Shown here: one piece after another, positions 26,126-35,249 of the stretch
Numbering within the stretch: position 1 is the stretch's first letter
How the letters are laid out: each line of letters begins with the position of its first letter
Origin: Maritimibacter sp. DP1N21-5
GTDB taxonomy: Bacteria > Pseudomonadota > Alphaproteobacteria > Rhodobacterales > Rhodobacteraceae
Direction of reading: 5' to 3'
Assembly (NCBI RefSeq): GCF_019218295.1
Contig: NZ_JAHUZF010000006.1
Coordinates: 1,364,001-1,428,000 of the forward strand
DNA length: 64,000 nucleotides
Position numbers and translations under genes: made by a program
Notes under the pieces: generated by a model
The model's database searches: none
Seen by the model: only the letters and a program-made list of their open reading frames with translations
What the model was told of the DNA's origin: nothing

Positions 26126-27826
26126 TCAGTGTATCAACCTCAGTTTCGAGATTTCCCGCGCAATGGCCGCAAAGGCGGACGAGATGTTGAGCCCGTTGGC
26201 GTTCCAGTAATAGGACGGATAGGTGGCGCACTGCTGCATGACGTCCATCGGGTCGTCCGTGATGTGGTCGTCGAGGTCGCCTTCCACCTCGAAACCAATG
26301 GTGAAGACGGTGATCCCGGCAGTCTTCGCCGCCGTGCAGATGGCGGCGAGGTTGGCGTTCTTCTCGTCGTGGTCGAATTCCCCCGCCGCGCGCGGCAGGA
26401 AGCTCCACTGGTTCCACCAGGCGATGGTGTAGGTCCGCCAGAGTGTCGGGAAGTCGATCTCGGCCGCACCGGTCCCTTCGTTCCGGGTCGTGCAGGTGGT
26501 GGTGTAGATGTAGCGCCACTGCGACCAGCTCCAGGAGGAGGTGGTGACACAATCCTCATAGGTCCCCGTGCCCCAGGCATGGTCGGCCCATTCGCTGCGG
26601 TGCGGCCACCAGTAGCGGTCGTTCTCGGCGTCATAGATCGAGATGCGGTTGTCGCTATAGGCCTTCCAGACCGGCGAGGGACCGGCAAAGAACCCCTGAT
26701 TGAGGTGATCCTGTTCGCGGTTGTCCCCGTCGGTCATCAGGACGATGACCTTTTCGAGCCCCCTGTGATCATAGTCGAGCGGACGGCCGACATAGATGTT
26801 GGACACCCGGCCCGCCGTGTTCATCCGGGTGATCGCGTTGCGCGCCGCAGGATCGAGGAGTGCTGCCCCCCATTTCATGCCAATGTCTATCGAGGTGGAA
26901 CCCACCGCCTGCAGCGCGTTGATTTCGCTGCGCATGTCTGCGGCGCGATCCTCGAAGGGGTGCACCTCGCGCCAGCTGTCGGTGGCGCAGGGGCCGTTCG
27001 AACTGCTGGGCGAGTCATTGCGTCCCCGGCTCGGATCGAAATCGCCCGTGCGCTGGATCGCCGTATCGGGATCGACGGCCACATTCGCGAAGTCCTCGGG
27101 GAACCAGGTCACGCAGGTATTGCGCGTGTTCTCTGTCGTCAGGGTAAAGGAATTCGCGAGGTGATTGCCCAGGAGCACCTGCGTCGCATAGGGCACGAGC
27201 GTGATCGAGGCCTTGTTCGGATCGACCGTGCAGGTCGCGGAATCGCGGGTGTCGTTCGGATTGCACAGAATGATGTTGGCAAAGGTCCGCGCGGCCTTCT
27301 TCAACTCGTAGAGCTTGGACTGGCCCGAATAGGACGCCCAAGCCATCGACCCCGAGACGTCCACCACGAGCGAGATCTCATTGAGCGAGACGCTTTCCTC
27401 AGCCGTGCCCGACGCCGGTGCATTCAGGTATTGGATCCCGGTGAACCGCATGAAGGCGGTCGGCACCTGCAGGCTGGCGGTGGCCTCGACCCGACGAGTA
27501 TTGGCATCGTTGTAGACCGTGATGTCATCGGAGGTGATATGGGCATCCAGCCCGGCCTTGGTGAAATAGTCGATGACCACGACCTTGGGATCGAGCGGCT
27601 GGTCGAGCGAGGCGGCCGCGAGGATCGCGCGATCGAGCGTCGCCTGAAGCCGGGAGCGCTGGGATTCGTAGCGCATGAGGTCCACGCCCAGCCCCGCCGC
27701 CATGATCATCGCGACGAGGATCATGAGCCCGAAAATGATGAAGGATCCATCTTCGCGCGCGGCAAATCCGGCCCGGCGCCGCGACCGGCCCTCCGTCGTC
27801 CTGTTCTCCCTCGCGCGCCCTTCCAT
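26126..27826 (-). CDS. TadG-like protein with von Willebrand A domain
   Basis: This 566-aa protein has an N-terminal membrane helix (residues 29-48) in a TadG/Flp-like setting (REDGSFIIFGLMILVAMIMA), then a VWA domain with a MIDAS motif DVSGS at 156-160 and a later VLMTDGDN that supplies metal ligands. The middle is rich in Trp, Tyr and Thr with several Cys. It likely acts in Tad pilus assembly or adhesion at the cell surface. It is first of three tad genes on this strand. Confidence 0.9.
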   Translation of the reverse strand: MEGRARENRTTEGRSRRRAGFAAREDGSFIIFGLMILVAMIMAAGLGVDLMRYESQRSRLQATLDRAILAAASLDQPLDPKVVVIDYFTKAGLDAHITSDDITVYNDANTRRVEATASLQVPTAFMRFTGIQYLNAPASGTAEESVSLNEISLVVDVSGSMAWASYSGQSKLYELKKAARTFANIILCNPNDTRDSATCTVDPNKASITLVPYATQVLLGNHLANSFTLTTENTRNTCVTWFPEDFANVAVDPDTAIQRTGDFDPSRGRNDSPSSSNGPCATDSWREVHPFEDRAADMRSEINALQAVGSTSIDIGMKWGAALLDPAARNAITRMNTAGRVSNIYVGRPLDYDHRGLEKVIVLMTDGDNREQDHLNQGFFAGPSPVWKAYSDNRISIYDAENDRYWWPHRSEWADHAWGTGTYEDCVTTSSWSWSQWRYIYTTTCTTRNEGTGAAEIDFPTLWRTYTIAWWNQWSFLPRAAGEFDHDEKNANLAAICTAAKTAGITVFTIGFEVEGDLDDHITDDPMDVMQQCATYPSYYWNANGLNISSAFAAIAREISKLRLIH

Positions 27827-28122
27827 GGCGTCCCTTTCCGGCCCCTGGCCACACCTGTCCGAAGACGGTTTATCCCAAGGCTTTCAGACCACTTGAAAGC
27901 GGCGGAAATTAGGCGATTGTTTGATAATTGACGCCTATTGCCGGTCCCGCTGGAGCCAATGTTTCAAGGGCGCGCGCACTGTCCGTGGTTGATGTAACAA
28001 ACCGCCCCATGGGCGCCCAAAGCCTTGACGGCCGGGACGCCGGACCGCGGCCTTCTCCGCCTCGGGCATTGAGGCCCGGGCGCAGGCGACCTATGTCTGG
28101 TGCGACGATCAAAGGAGAGACC

Positions 28123-29976
28123 ATGAGAACGCCGATCCCGACCCCCGCCGACCACACCACCTTGCCCCGTGACGCGGTGGCGGAAACCGGCGGCAGCGGC
28201 AACCTTGGCGACCTCCCGGATTGGGACCTCACCGACCTCTACCCCGGCATGGATGCGCCCGAGGTCAAGGCCGACCTCGAAAAGCTTCAAAAGGCCTGCG
28301 CCGACTTCGCCGCGACTTACGAAGGCAAGCTCGCCGACCTCGACGCAGGAGGCATGCTCGCCTGTATCCTCGCCCATGAAGACATCGACCGGACCGCCGG
28401 TCGCCTGATGTCCTTCGCGGGGCTCCTTTACTACCAGAACACCACCGACGGTGCCCGCGCCCAGTTCCTGCAGAACTGCCAGGAAAAGGTGACGGATTAC
28501 ACCGCGCCGCTGGTGTTCTTCTCGCTCGAGATCAACCGCATCCCGGACGCCCAGATCGACGCGATGTTCGACGCCGATGCCGAGCTCGCCCGCTACAAGC
28601 CGATCTTTGACCGCCTGCGCGCAATGCGGCCCTACCAGCTTTCGGACGAGCTGGAAAAATTCCTCCACGACCAGTCCTCGGTCGGCGCGGCCGCCTGGAA
28701 CAAGCTCTTCGACGAGACGATGGCGGGGCTCACATTCCGGCCCGAGGGCATGGACGAGATGTCCATTGAAGCCACACTGAACCTGCTGTCCGAGCAGGAC
28801 CGCGCCAAGCGCGAAGCCGGTGCGCGCGAACTGGCCCGGGTCTTCGGCGAGAACATCCGCCTCTTCGCACGCGTGCACAACACGCTCGCCAAGGAAAAGG
28901 AAATCGAGGACCGCTGGCGCAAGATGCCCACGGCCCAGACCGGGCGTCACCTCTCCAACCACGTCGAGCCCGAGGTGGTCGAGGCGCTCAGGAACGCCGT
29001 CGTCGCCGCCTATCCGAAGCTGTCGCATCGTTACTACGAGTTGAAGCGCAAATGGCTCGGTCTTGAAACCATGCAGGTCTGGGACCGCAACGCGCCCCTG
29101 CCTAAGGACGAAGAGCGCGTGATCGACTGGCCGGAAGCGCGCAAGACGGTGCTCGACGCCTATGCCGGTTTCGACCCGGAAATGGCCGCCATCGCCGAGC
29201 CTTTCTTCGACCGGGGCTGGATCGACGCGGGCGTGAAACCGGGCAAGTCACCGGGCGCCTTCGCCCACCCCACCGTGACCGACGCGCATCCCTACGTGCT
29301 CCTGAATTATCTCGGAAAACCGCGCGACGTGATGACGCTGGCCCACGAGCTTGGGCATGGAGTGCACCAGGTGCTCGCCGCTGGTCAGGGCGAACTTCTC
29401 GCAGACACGCCGTTGACGCTTGCCGAAACCGCCTCGGTCTTTGGCGAGATGCTCACCTTCCGCAAGCTCTTGGCCGACGCACCGGACCAGGCGGCGCGCA
29501 AGGTGCTTCTCGCCGGCAAGGTCGAGGACATGATCAACACGGTCGTGCGCCAGATCGCGTTTTACGACTTCGAGTGCAAGCTGCACGAGGCACGGCGCAC
29601 CCAGGGTGAATTGACCACCGACCAGATCAATGACCTTTGGATGAGCGTCCAGGGCGAAAGCCTCGGCCCGGCCTTCACCTTCATGGAGGGGTATGAGACC
29701 TTCTGGTCCTACATTCCCCATTTCGTCCACTCGCCCTTCTACGTCTACGCCTACGCCTTCGGCGACGGCCTCGTGAACGCGCTCTACGCCGTCTACGAAG
29801 AGGGTGACGCGGACTTCCAGAAGAAGTATTTCGAGATGCTCAAAGCGGGCGGGTCCAAGCACCACAGCGAGCTTCTCGCCCCCTTCGGCCTTGATGCCTC
29901 CGACCCGAAATTCTGGGACAAGGGCCTCAGCATGATCTCCGGCATGATCGACGAGCTCGAGGCGATGGAGGCCTAA
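28123..29976 (+). CDS. M3 family oligoendopeptidase (PepF type)
   Basis: This 617-aa cytoplasmic zinc peptidase carries the active site HELGH at residues 408-412 (AHELGHGVHQ) and the downstream ETASVFGEM segment that gives the third zinc ligand. The N-terminus (DLPDWDLTDLYPGMDAPEV) is typical of the family. It degrades short peptides. ATG 28123 has AGGAG upstream; an open frame to 27928 lacks conserved sequence. The 296-nt upstream gap holds no gene. Confidence 0.93.
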   Translation: MRTPIPTPADHTTLPRDAVAETGGSGNLGDLPDWDLTDLYPGMDAPEVKADLEKLQKACADFAATYEGKLADLDAGGMLACILAHEDIDRTAGRLMSFAGLLYYQNTTDGARAQFLQNCQEKVTDYTAPLVFFSLEINRIPDAQIDAMFDADAELARYKPIFDRLRAMRPYQLSDELEKFLHDQSSVGAAAWNKLFDETMAGLTFRPEGMDEMSIEATLNLLSEQDRAKREAGARELARVFGENIRLFARVHNTLAKEKEIEDRWRKMPTAQTGRHLSNHVEPEVVEALRNAVVAAYPKLSHRYYELKRKWLGLETMQVWDRNAPLPKDEERVIDWPEARKTVLDAYAGFDPEMAAIAEPFFDRGWIDAGVKPGKSPGAFAHPTVTDAHPYVLLNYLGKPRDVMTLAHELGHGVHQVLAAGQGELLADTPLTLAETASVFGEMLTFRKLLADAPDQAARKVLLAGKVEDMINTVVRQIAFYDFECKLHEARRTQGELTTDQINDLWMSVQGESLGPAFTFMEGYETFWSYIPHFVHSPFYVYAYAFGDGLVNALYAVYEEGDADFQKKYFEMLKAGGSKHHSELLAPFGLDASDPKFWDKGLSMISGMIDELEAMEA

Positions 29977-29980
29977 GTCT

Positions 29981-30034
29981 TCACTGCTTCATGAATACTT
30001 TTCAGGGGGCGTGGGGGATGAAAAATCCCCCACG
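29981..30034 (+). repeat. Intergenic 3'-end repeat, copy 2, with 10-bp hairpin
   Basis: Right after the peptidase stop comes the core TTCATGAATACTT (29988-30000), then a G-run and a perfect hairpin CGTGGGGGAT - GAAAA - ATCCCCCACG (30010-30034). It shares the core-plus-G-rich-hairpin plan with the other copies in the window. Confidence 0.65.
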
Positions 30035-30059
30035 TCTCGACAGCGACGCCGGACCGACG

Positions 30060-30329
30060 TCACTTCAACTGACTGTCTTTCGACCCCCGCCGATTGAACC
30101 CGGGCCGCGCCTTGAACTGCGCGTCCCGCTCCTGCTGGCAATCGATGCAGATCTTGACCCCCGGGAGCGCCTTGCGCCGGGCCTCGGGGATCTCCTCGCC
30201 GCATTCCGCGCATTCCGACAGGCTTTCGCCCACCGGCACTCGCCGCGCGCGCATCCGTTCGAGTTCCTCGGCCACGCTCGCTTCGATCTGTTCGTTCACC
30301 GCACCGTCGCGGCTCCATCCACCGGCCAT
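30060..30329 (-). CDS. DksA/TraR family C4 zinc finger protein
   Basis: This 89-aa protein has a short coiled region then a C4 zinc finger, CAECGEEIPEARR...CIDCQ. Short TraR-like members bind the RNA polymerase secondary channel and imitate DksA with ppGpp. ATG 30329 (MAGGWSRDG) has GGAG upstream and is preferred to a GTG at 30335. It lies alone between two plus-strand genes. Confidence 0.88.
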   Translation of the reverse strand: MAGGWSRDGAVNEQIEASVAEELERMRARRVPVGESLSECAECGEEIPEARRKALPGVKICIDCQQERDAQFKARPGFNRRGSKDSQLK

Positions 30330-30398
30330 GGTCACGCTCCGTCATCTCTAGGCAATCAACATAATTCCCCCTAGCCTTGGGATAAAGGGAGGGACTTC

Positions 30399-31571
30399 AT
30401 GCGCATACTCAAATGGCTCGTGGGCCTCGTCGTTCTCGCAGTACTCATCGGCGCGATCGGCTTCTTCGGCTTCGCGCCACGGATCACCGAAAAAGGCATG
30501 AACGCGGTCAAACCACATGACCCCTACCCCATCTCTGCCGAGGCGCAGACCCTCCACGAAGGCCTCCTCATCGGCGACTGGCACGCCGACACGCTCCTGT
30601 GGAACCGCGATCTCCTCGACCGGGGCAGCTACGGGCAGGTCGACATCCCGCGCCTGCAAGAGGGCAACGTCGCGCTCCAGATGTTCACCTCGGTCACCAA
30701 GACACCGGCCGGTCAGAACTACGAGGAAAACACAGCCGAGGCCCGCGACAACGTCACCCTCCTCGCCATAGGTCAACTCTGGCCGATCCGCACCTGGTTC
30801 TCGCTTACCGAACGGGCCCTCTACCATGCCGAGCGCCTGCACCGCGCCGCCGACCGCTCGGGCGGCCAGTTCCGCGTGCTGACGAGCGAAGCCGACCTCG
30901 ACACCTTTCTCGCCGACCGTGAAACCAACCCGACGCTCGTCGGCGGCCTCCTCGGGATGGAGGGCGGCCATGCGCTCGAAGGCAACATCGAAGCCCTCGA
31001 CACCCTCTACGCCGCAGGGCACCGCCTTATGGGTCTCCAGCATTTTTTCGACAACGAACTTGGCGGCTCGCTCCACGGGGTCGCGGGCGCCGGCCTCACG
31101 GACTTCGGGCGGGACGTGGTGGCGAAGCTCGAGGCGGACGGATGGATCATCGACCTCGCCCATAGTTCGGAGCAAACTGCCCGCGACGTCCTTTCCATGA
31201 CGCAGATACCGCTCATCGTGAGCCACACCGGCGTTCACAGCCACTGCGAAACGGTCCGCAACTATCCCGACGACCTGATGCGCGAGATCGCCGCGACTGG
31301 TGGCGTGATCGGGATCGGTTACTGGTCTGACGTGATCTGCGACGACAGCCCCGCAGGCATTGCCGCGGCCGTGGCCGCAGCCGTCGAGGCAGTCGGCCAG
31401 GATCACGTTTCGCTAGGCTCGGATTTCGACGGCGCCATCGAAGCCGCGCTCGATACCTCCGAACTCGCGGCCATCACCCAAGCCATGCTGGACGCCGGAC
31501 TGTCCGAGGCGCAAATCCGCAAAGTCGCGGGCGAAAACATGATCCGGGTCCTGCGCGCGCGGCTTGAGTAA
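30399..31571 (+). CDS. Membrane dipeptidase, peptidase M19 family
   Basis: This 390-aa zinc dipeptidase has an N-terminal membrane anchor (LKWLVGLVVLAVLIGAIGFF). Metal-binding motifs are DWHADTLLW, GMEGGHAL and SHTGVHSHC, with GSDFDGAIE near the end, as in renal dipeptidases. It should face the periplasm and cleave dipeptides. The AGGGAGGG stretch before the ATG is a good ribosome site. A long intergenic repeat follows it. Confidence 0.93.
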   Translation: MRILKWLVGLVVLAVLIGAIGFFGFAPRITEKGMNAVKPHDPYPISAEAQTLHEGLLIGDWHADTLLWNRDLLDRGSYGQVDIPRLQEGNVALQMFTSVTKTPAGQNYEENTAEARDNVTLLAIGQLWPIRTWFSLTERALYHAERLHRAADRSGGQFRVLTSEADLDTFLADRETNPTLVGGLLGMEGGHALEGNIEALDTLYAAGHRLMGLQHFFDNELGGSLHGVAGAGLTDFGRDVVAKLEADGWIIDLAHSSEQTARDVLSMTQIPLIVSHTGVHSHCETVRNYPDDLMREIAATGGVIGIGYWSDVICDDSPAGIAAAVAAAVEAVGQDHVSLGSDFDGAIEAALDTSELAAITQAMLDAGLSEAQIRKVAGENMIRVLRARLE

Positions 31572-31599
31572 GGCGCATCATAGAGCCCGACGCGCCCCT

Positions 31600-31693
31600 C
31601 TTCTCTGGTTCATAAGTATCCTGGAGGGGGTCGCCATTGTCGCGCCATTGGTCCGAGCGGCAATGGCGACGGGGGAGGCAAAGCCTCCCCCCA
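31600..31693 (+). repeat. Intergenic 3'-end repeat, copy 3, with embedded 41-nt element and GC hairpin
   Basis: After the dipeptidase gene comes CTTCTCTGG, the core TTCATAAGTATCC (31609-31621), a G-rich stretch, then the 41-nt hairpin element (31630-31670), then another hairpin GGGGGAGGC-AAA-GCCTCCCCC (31671-31691). This is the most complex copy of the family. Confidence 0.65.
31630..31670 (+). repeat. 41-nt palindromic element, copy A
   Basis: A 14-bp stem (31630-31643 with 31657-31670, one T-G wobble) encloses a 13-nt loop. The octamer CGCCATTG occurs twice (element positions 3-10 and 14-21) and both could pair with CAATGGCG (32-39), so two folds compete. Copy B at 40160-40200 differs at four positions only, all in the stem and all keeping the pairs. 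Confidence 0.75.
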
Positions 31694-31727
31694 ACTACCG
31701 CGCCGCCTGCGCAAGCAGACGGCGCAA

Positions 31728-32048
31728 TCAGTCCGGGATACCCCAGCGATCGAAGGGAAACGGCCGGTCGTTGGTCGAGGCACTCACATAGAGCGTCGCC
31801 CGCGCCATCCAGTCGGCCAGATCCTCGCCGAACTCCGCCACATGGCGGTTCCGCTCGCCCGAGAACAGGAGCCAGAGGAACTGCACGATCCCCGCCACGA
31901 TGACGAGGAGCCGGCCGACCCACATCATCACGACGAACATCACCATCCACAAGCCGCGCATCCAGACGTTGTCGGGCTCGCCTTCGATCTCGATCCGATC
32001 CTCGGCGCCGGGCTCGTCCAACACCCGCGGTTCGTCCTTCTCCGTCAT
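31728..32048 (-). CDS. DUF4389 membrane protein
   Basis: This 106-aa protein has an acidic N-terminus and two membrane segments (LWMVMFVVMMWVGRLLVIVAG and IVQFLWLLFSGE), then NRHVAEFGEDLADWMARATLYVS, the signature of DUF4389 proteins. Function is unknown; in relatives it is a small inner-membrane protein. It lies 31 nt downstream of the Gfo/Idh oxidoreductase gene and may share its transcript. Confidence 0.85.
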   Translation of the reverse strand: MTEKDEPRVLDEPGAEDRIEIEGEPDNVWMRGLWMVMFVVMMWVGRLLVIVAGIVQFLWLLFSGERNRHVAEFGEDLADWMARATLYVSASTNDRPFPFDRWGIPD

Positions 32049-32079
32049 GTCGCTCCCCTTCCCTGGCTATCCAGCCCTG

Positions 32080-33057
32080 TCATTCCAGCTCTACCGCCGC
32101 CGCGAGGACCGAGTCGATCATCGCCTGTGTGCCACGCGAAAACTCCAGCGGACAGTCATAGTCTTCGCCGGTTCGCACCGCCCGTGCAAAGGCTTCGACC
32201 TGCAGCACGTATTGGTTCACGTTCGGATACCTGTCCGAGGTCACGGTCATGCCCCGCCGCAGATGCACCTGCGCCAGGTCGAAGACACCCGCGTTGAACG
32301 GGGCGTTGAGCGTGATCGTGCCCTCGTCGCCCTGGAACACGATGTCCTGCCGGTTGGCGAGGCGGGTGGAGGTGATACCCGAATAGGTGAACCGATGTCC
32401 GCCTCCGCTGAACAGACAATTCGCCTGCGCCCATGTATCGACGCCGTTCTCGCGACGGACACGGGCGGTCATCCCTTCCGGCTCGGCCCCGGTCGCGAAT
32501 CGCACCGCGCCATAGGCATATACGCCGATATCGGGGATCGAGCCGCCGCCCGTCTCGGCGCGGTTGCGGATGTTCGCAGGATCGGGGTTATTGAAGCTGA
32601 AGGTGACATCCACGTGGCGCAATTCGCCTACCGCGCCCTGCGCAAGTAGCTCGCGCACCCGATGCCACTGCGGATGATGCACGATCATGAAGGCCTCGGC
32701 AGCCATGAGCCCGGTTTGGTCGCGCTTCTCGATGATCCGTTCGATCTCGGGCGCCGAGAGCGCGATGGGTTTCTCGCAAAGCACGTGCTTGCCCGCATCG
32801 AGCGCCCGTAGTGTCCAGTCCACGTGAAGGTGGTTCGGCAGCGGGATATAGACGGCGTCCACAGCGTCAGACGCGAGAAGCGCGTCGTAGTCGGCAAAGA
32901 CCTCGATCCCCGGCGCGAAGGCCTTGAACCTGGCGGCCTTGTCTGCCGTGGAGGTGGCGAGCGCGACCAACGCGTTGTCTCGCGCCGCGTGGATCGCGGG
33001 TCCCATCTGCTGGGCCGCGAAATTCGCCGCCCCGAGAATACCCCATCTCAACGCCAT
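32080..33057 (-). CDS. Gfo/Idh/MocA family oxidoreductase
   Basis: This 325-aa NAD(P)-dependent oxidoreductase has a Rossmann start WGILGAANFAAQQMG, the conserved EKPIALSAPEIE segment with its catalytic Lys region, and a C-terminal substrate domain (GGGSIPDIGVYAYGAVRFATG). The family acts on sugars, inositols or aldoses; substrate not predictable here. It is soluble and cytoplasmic. It ends close to the DUF4389 gene. Confidence 0.92.
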   Translation of the reverse strand: MALRWGILGAANFAAQQMGPAIHAARDNALVALATSTADKAARFKAFAPGIEVFADYDALLASDAVDAVYIPLPNHLHVDWTLRALDAGKHVLCEKPIALSAPEIERIIEKRDQTGLMAAEAFMIVHHPQWHRVRELLAQGAVGELRHVDVTFSFNNPDPANIRNRAETGGGSIPDIGVYAYGAVRFATGAEPEGMTARVRRENGVDTWAQANCLFSGGGHRFTYSGITSTRLANRQDIVFQGDEGTITLNAPFNAGVFDLAQVHLRRGMTVTSDRYPNVNQYVLQVEAFARAVRTGEDYDCPLEFSRGTQAMIDSVLAAAVELE

Positions 33058-33118
33058 GGCCGCCCTCTTCTTTCGTTTCGCGCCGCCCGGGTATCCGGAC
33101 GGCGCTACGTTAGCGGTA

Positions 33119-34015
33119 TCAGGCGACCTCTTCCATGCCCTTTTCGGCGGCCAGTTCCTGCATTCGTTTCTGGAGCTTCTCGAAGGCCCGAACCTCGATC
33201 TGTCGGATGCGCTCGCGGCTGACGTCGTATTGGCCCGACAGATCCTCGAGCGTTACGGTCTCGTCCGACAGACGCCGCTGGGTGAGGATGTCGCGCTCCC
33301 GGTCGTTGAGGACGTCCATGGCGGCCGCCAGCATCTCGCGCCGGACGTCGAGTTCGTTCCGCTCAGCATAGTCGCCCGCCTGATCGGCGTCTTCATCCTC
33401 GAGCCAGTCCTGCCACTGCATCGACGATTCGCCATCGGCCGAGATCGTTGCGTTAAGGCTCGCATCGCCACCCGACATGCGCCGGTTCATGGAGATGACC
33501 TCTTCCTCGGTCACGCTGAGATCATGCGCAATCTGAGCCACGTTTTCGGGCCGCAGATCGCCTTCTTCCAGCGCACCGATGCGCGCCTTGGCCTTGCGCA
33601 GGTTGAAGAAGAGCTTCTTCTGTGCCGAGGTCGTGCCGAGTTTCACCAGCGACCAGGATCGCAGGATATACTCCTGGATCGACGCACGGATCCACCACAT
33701 CGCATAGGTCGCGAGGCGGAAGCCCTTCTCCGGGTCGAAGCGTTTCACCGCCTGCATGAGGCCCACGTTGGCTTCCGAGATCACCTCGGCCTGCGGCAGT
33801 CCGTAACCGCGATACCCCATGGCGATTTTCGCCGCGAGGCGCAGGTGGCTGGTGACAAGCTTGTGCGCGGCCTGGGTGTCCTGATGATCGACCCAGCTTT
33901 TCGCAAGCATGTATTCCTCTTCGGGCTCCAGCATCGGGAACTTCCGAATTTCCTGAAGGTACCGGTTCAGACCGCCTTCTGGGGTCGGGGCCGGAAGATT
34001 GCCGTAGTTCGCCAT
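33119..34015 (-). CDS. rpoH: RNA polymerase sigma factor RpoH (sigma-32)
   Basis: This 298-aa heat-shock sigma factor begins MANYGNLPAPTPEGGLNRYL. It shows region 2 (ISEANVGLMQAVKRFDPEKGFRLATYAMWWIRASIQEYIL, key residues), the RpoH box QKKLFFNLRKAK and a region 4 helix-turn-helix ([23 protein letters not shown]). ATG 34015 is chosen because the upstream open frame is not conserved. Rhodobacteraceae usually have two RpoH proteins; the position next to rluD fits RpoHI, an inference. A candidate promoter and two dyads lie upstream. Confidence 0.94.
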   Translation of the reverse strand: MANYGNLPAPTPEGGLNRYLQEIRKFPMLEPEEEYMLAKSWVDHQDTQAAHKLVTSHLRLAAKIAMGYRGYGLPQAEVISEANVGLMQAVKRFDPEKGFRLATYAMWWIRASIQEYILRSWSLVKLGTTSAQKKLFFNLRKAKARIGALEEGDLRPENVAQIAHDLSVTEEEVISMNRRMSGGDASLNATISADGESSMQWQDWLEDEDADQAGDYAERNELDVRREMLAAAMDVLNDRERDILTQRRLSDETVTLEDLSGQYDVSRERIRQIEVRAFEKLQKRMQELAAEKGMEEVA

Positions 34016-34040
34016 CGTCTCGCATCTCTCCACTGTCGCG

Positions 34041-34110
34041 CCCTCAATGTATCGAGGGTTAACATTACATTTAGGGCGCGCATGCACCTGTTCAAGAGGC
34101 ATTTGCCTCT
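34041..34110 (-). promoter_or_regulatory. Candidate rpoH promoter with dyads
   Basis: On the minus strand TTGAAC (complement of 34090-34095), which overlaps CTTGAA, precedes TAAATG (34068-34073) by 16 nt. CTTGAA is also the sigma-32 type -35, so self-regulation is possible. A perfect palindrome AGAGGCATTTGCCTCT (34095-34110) overlaps the -35, and CCCTC-N8-GAGGG (34041-34058) lies downstream in the leader. Confidence 0.45.
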
Positions 34111-34202
34111 CGAAACCTCAACGTAGTATGAAGCCGGTTCCGTCGATTTGGTAGCGCTCTCACGCGCATGTGCGCCGTGTTACAGAGCGCCGGACCTGTG
34201 CG

Positions 34203-35249
34203 TTATTGCACGTGATCGCGCAGGGCTTCGATCAATCCGGCCATGTCGTCAGGTAAACGCGCCTCGAAACGGAGGGGTTCCCCCGAAACCGGATGGGTGA
34301 AGCCAAGTGTCGCGGCATGGAGCGCCTGACGCGGAAAGCCCATCACCGCCGCCGCCGCCGCGGGCGACAGCGCCTTTTCCGACACCTTGCGCCGCCCGCC
34401 ATAGGTCTGATCGCCGACAAGCCCGTGACCGGCGTGGGCCATGTGCACCCGGATCTGATGCGTGCGCCCGGTTTCGAGCCAGCAATCGACGAGCGTCACC
34501 GTGGGCGGGGTGCCGAAGGTCTCGACCGGCCGCGCGCGGGTGACGGCGTGGCGTCCATTCGACCAGACGACAGCCTGCCGCTGGCGGTCGGTCTTGTGGC
34601 GGGCGAGCTGGGTCTGGATCTTCACGATCCCCCCCTGCTCGAAGCTCACGCCCTTCACGCCCTTCAGGCGCGGGTCCGCCATGTCGGGCACGCCGTGCAC
34701 CAGCGCCATGTAATGCCGCTCGACCGTGTGTTTCTCGAACTGCGCGGCCAGCCCGTGATGGGCGGCGTCGCTCTTCGCGACGACCAGAAGCCCGGAGGTG
34801 TCCTTGTCGATCCGGTGCACGATGCCGGGCCGCTTCTCACCGCCCACACCCGACAGGTCCTCGCCGCAATGGGCAAGAAGCGCATTGACCAGAGTGCCCG
34901 AAGGCGTGCCGGGCGCCGGGTGCACGACCATGCCAGCGGGCTTGTTCACGACGATCAGATCGGCGTCCTCCCAGACCACCTCCAACGGAATCGTCTCGGG
35001 ACGCATGTGGGTTTCCTCGACTTCGGGCACGAGAATGTCGATCACGTCGCCTTCGGCCACCCGCGCCTTCGGGCTGTCCAGCACCTCGCCCCCGCGCGTT
35101 ACCGCCCCTTCCGCGATCAGGCGGGCCAGCCGCGAGCGCGACAGGTTCGCCTCCTCTGGCACAAAGAGCGCCAAGGCCTTATCAAGCCGGTCGGGCGGGT
35201 TTTCCCCGATTTCGACGGAAAGAGCCTTGGAGGAGATGATGGACGACAT
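34203..35249 (-). CDS. rluD: Ribosomal large-subunit pseudouridine synthase, RluD type
   Basis: This 348-aa enzyme has an N-terminal S4 domain (LSRSRLARLIAEGAVTRGGEVL) and the RluA-family catalytic domain, with the active site HRIDKDTSGLLVVAK where Asp 148 is the nucleophile, and GRTHQIRVHMAHAGHGLVGD. It modifies uridines of 23S rRNA helix 69 in relatives. The ATG at 35249 has AGGGGAG upstream, and this ribosome site lies inside the divergent DUF6476 gene. It is followed by rpoH on the same strand. Confidence 0.93.
   Translation of the reverse strand: MSSIISSKALSVEIGENPPDRLDKALALFVPEEANLSRSRLARLIAEGAVTRGGEVLDSPKARVAEGDVIDILVPEVEETHMRPETIPLEVVWEDADLIVVNKPAGMVVHPAPGTPSGTLVNALLAHCGEDLSGVGGEKRPGIVHRIDKDTSGLLVVAKSDAAHHGLAAQFEKHTVERHYMALVHGVPDMADPRLKGVKGVSFEQGGIVKIQTQLARHKTDRQRQAVVWSNGRHAVTRARPVETFGTPPTVTLVDCWLETGRTHQIRVHMAHAGHGLVGDQTYGGRRKVSEKALSPAAAAAVMGFPRQALHAATLGFTHPVSGEPLRFEARLPDDMAGLIEALRDHVQ

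Noticed and set aside
33080-33105. Hairpin GCGCCGcCCGG/CCGGaCGGCGC after rpoH as a terminator
   Set aside because: It has a mismatch and no T-run on either strand, so I cannot support a terminator call.
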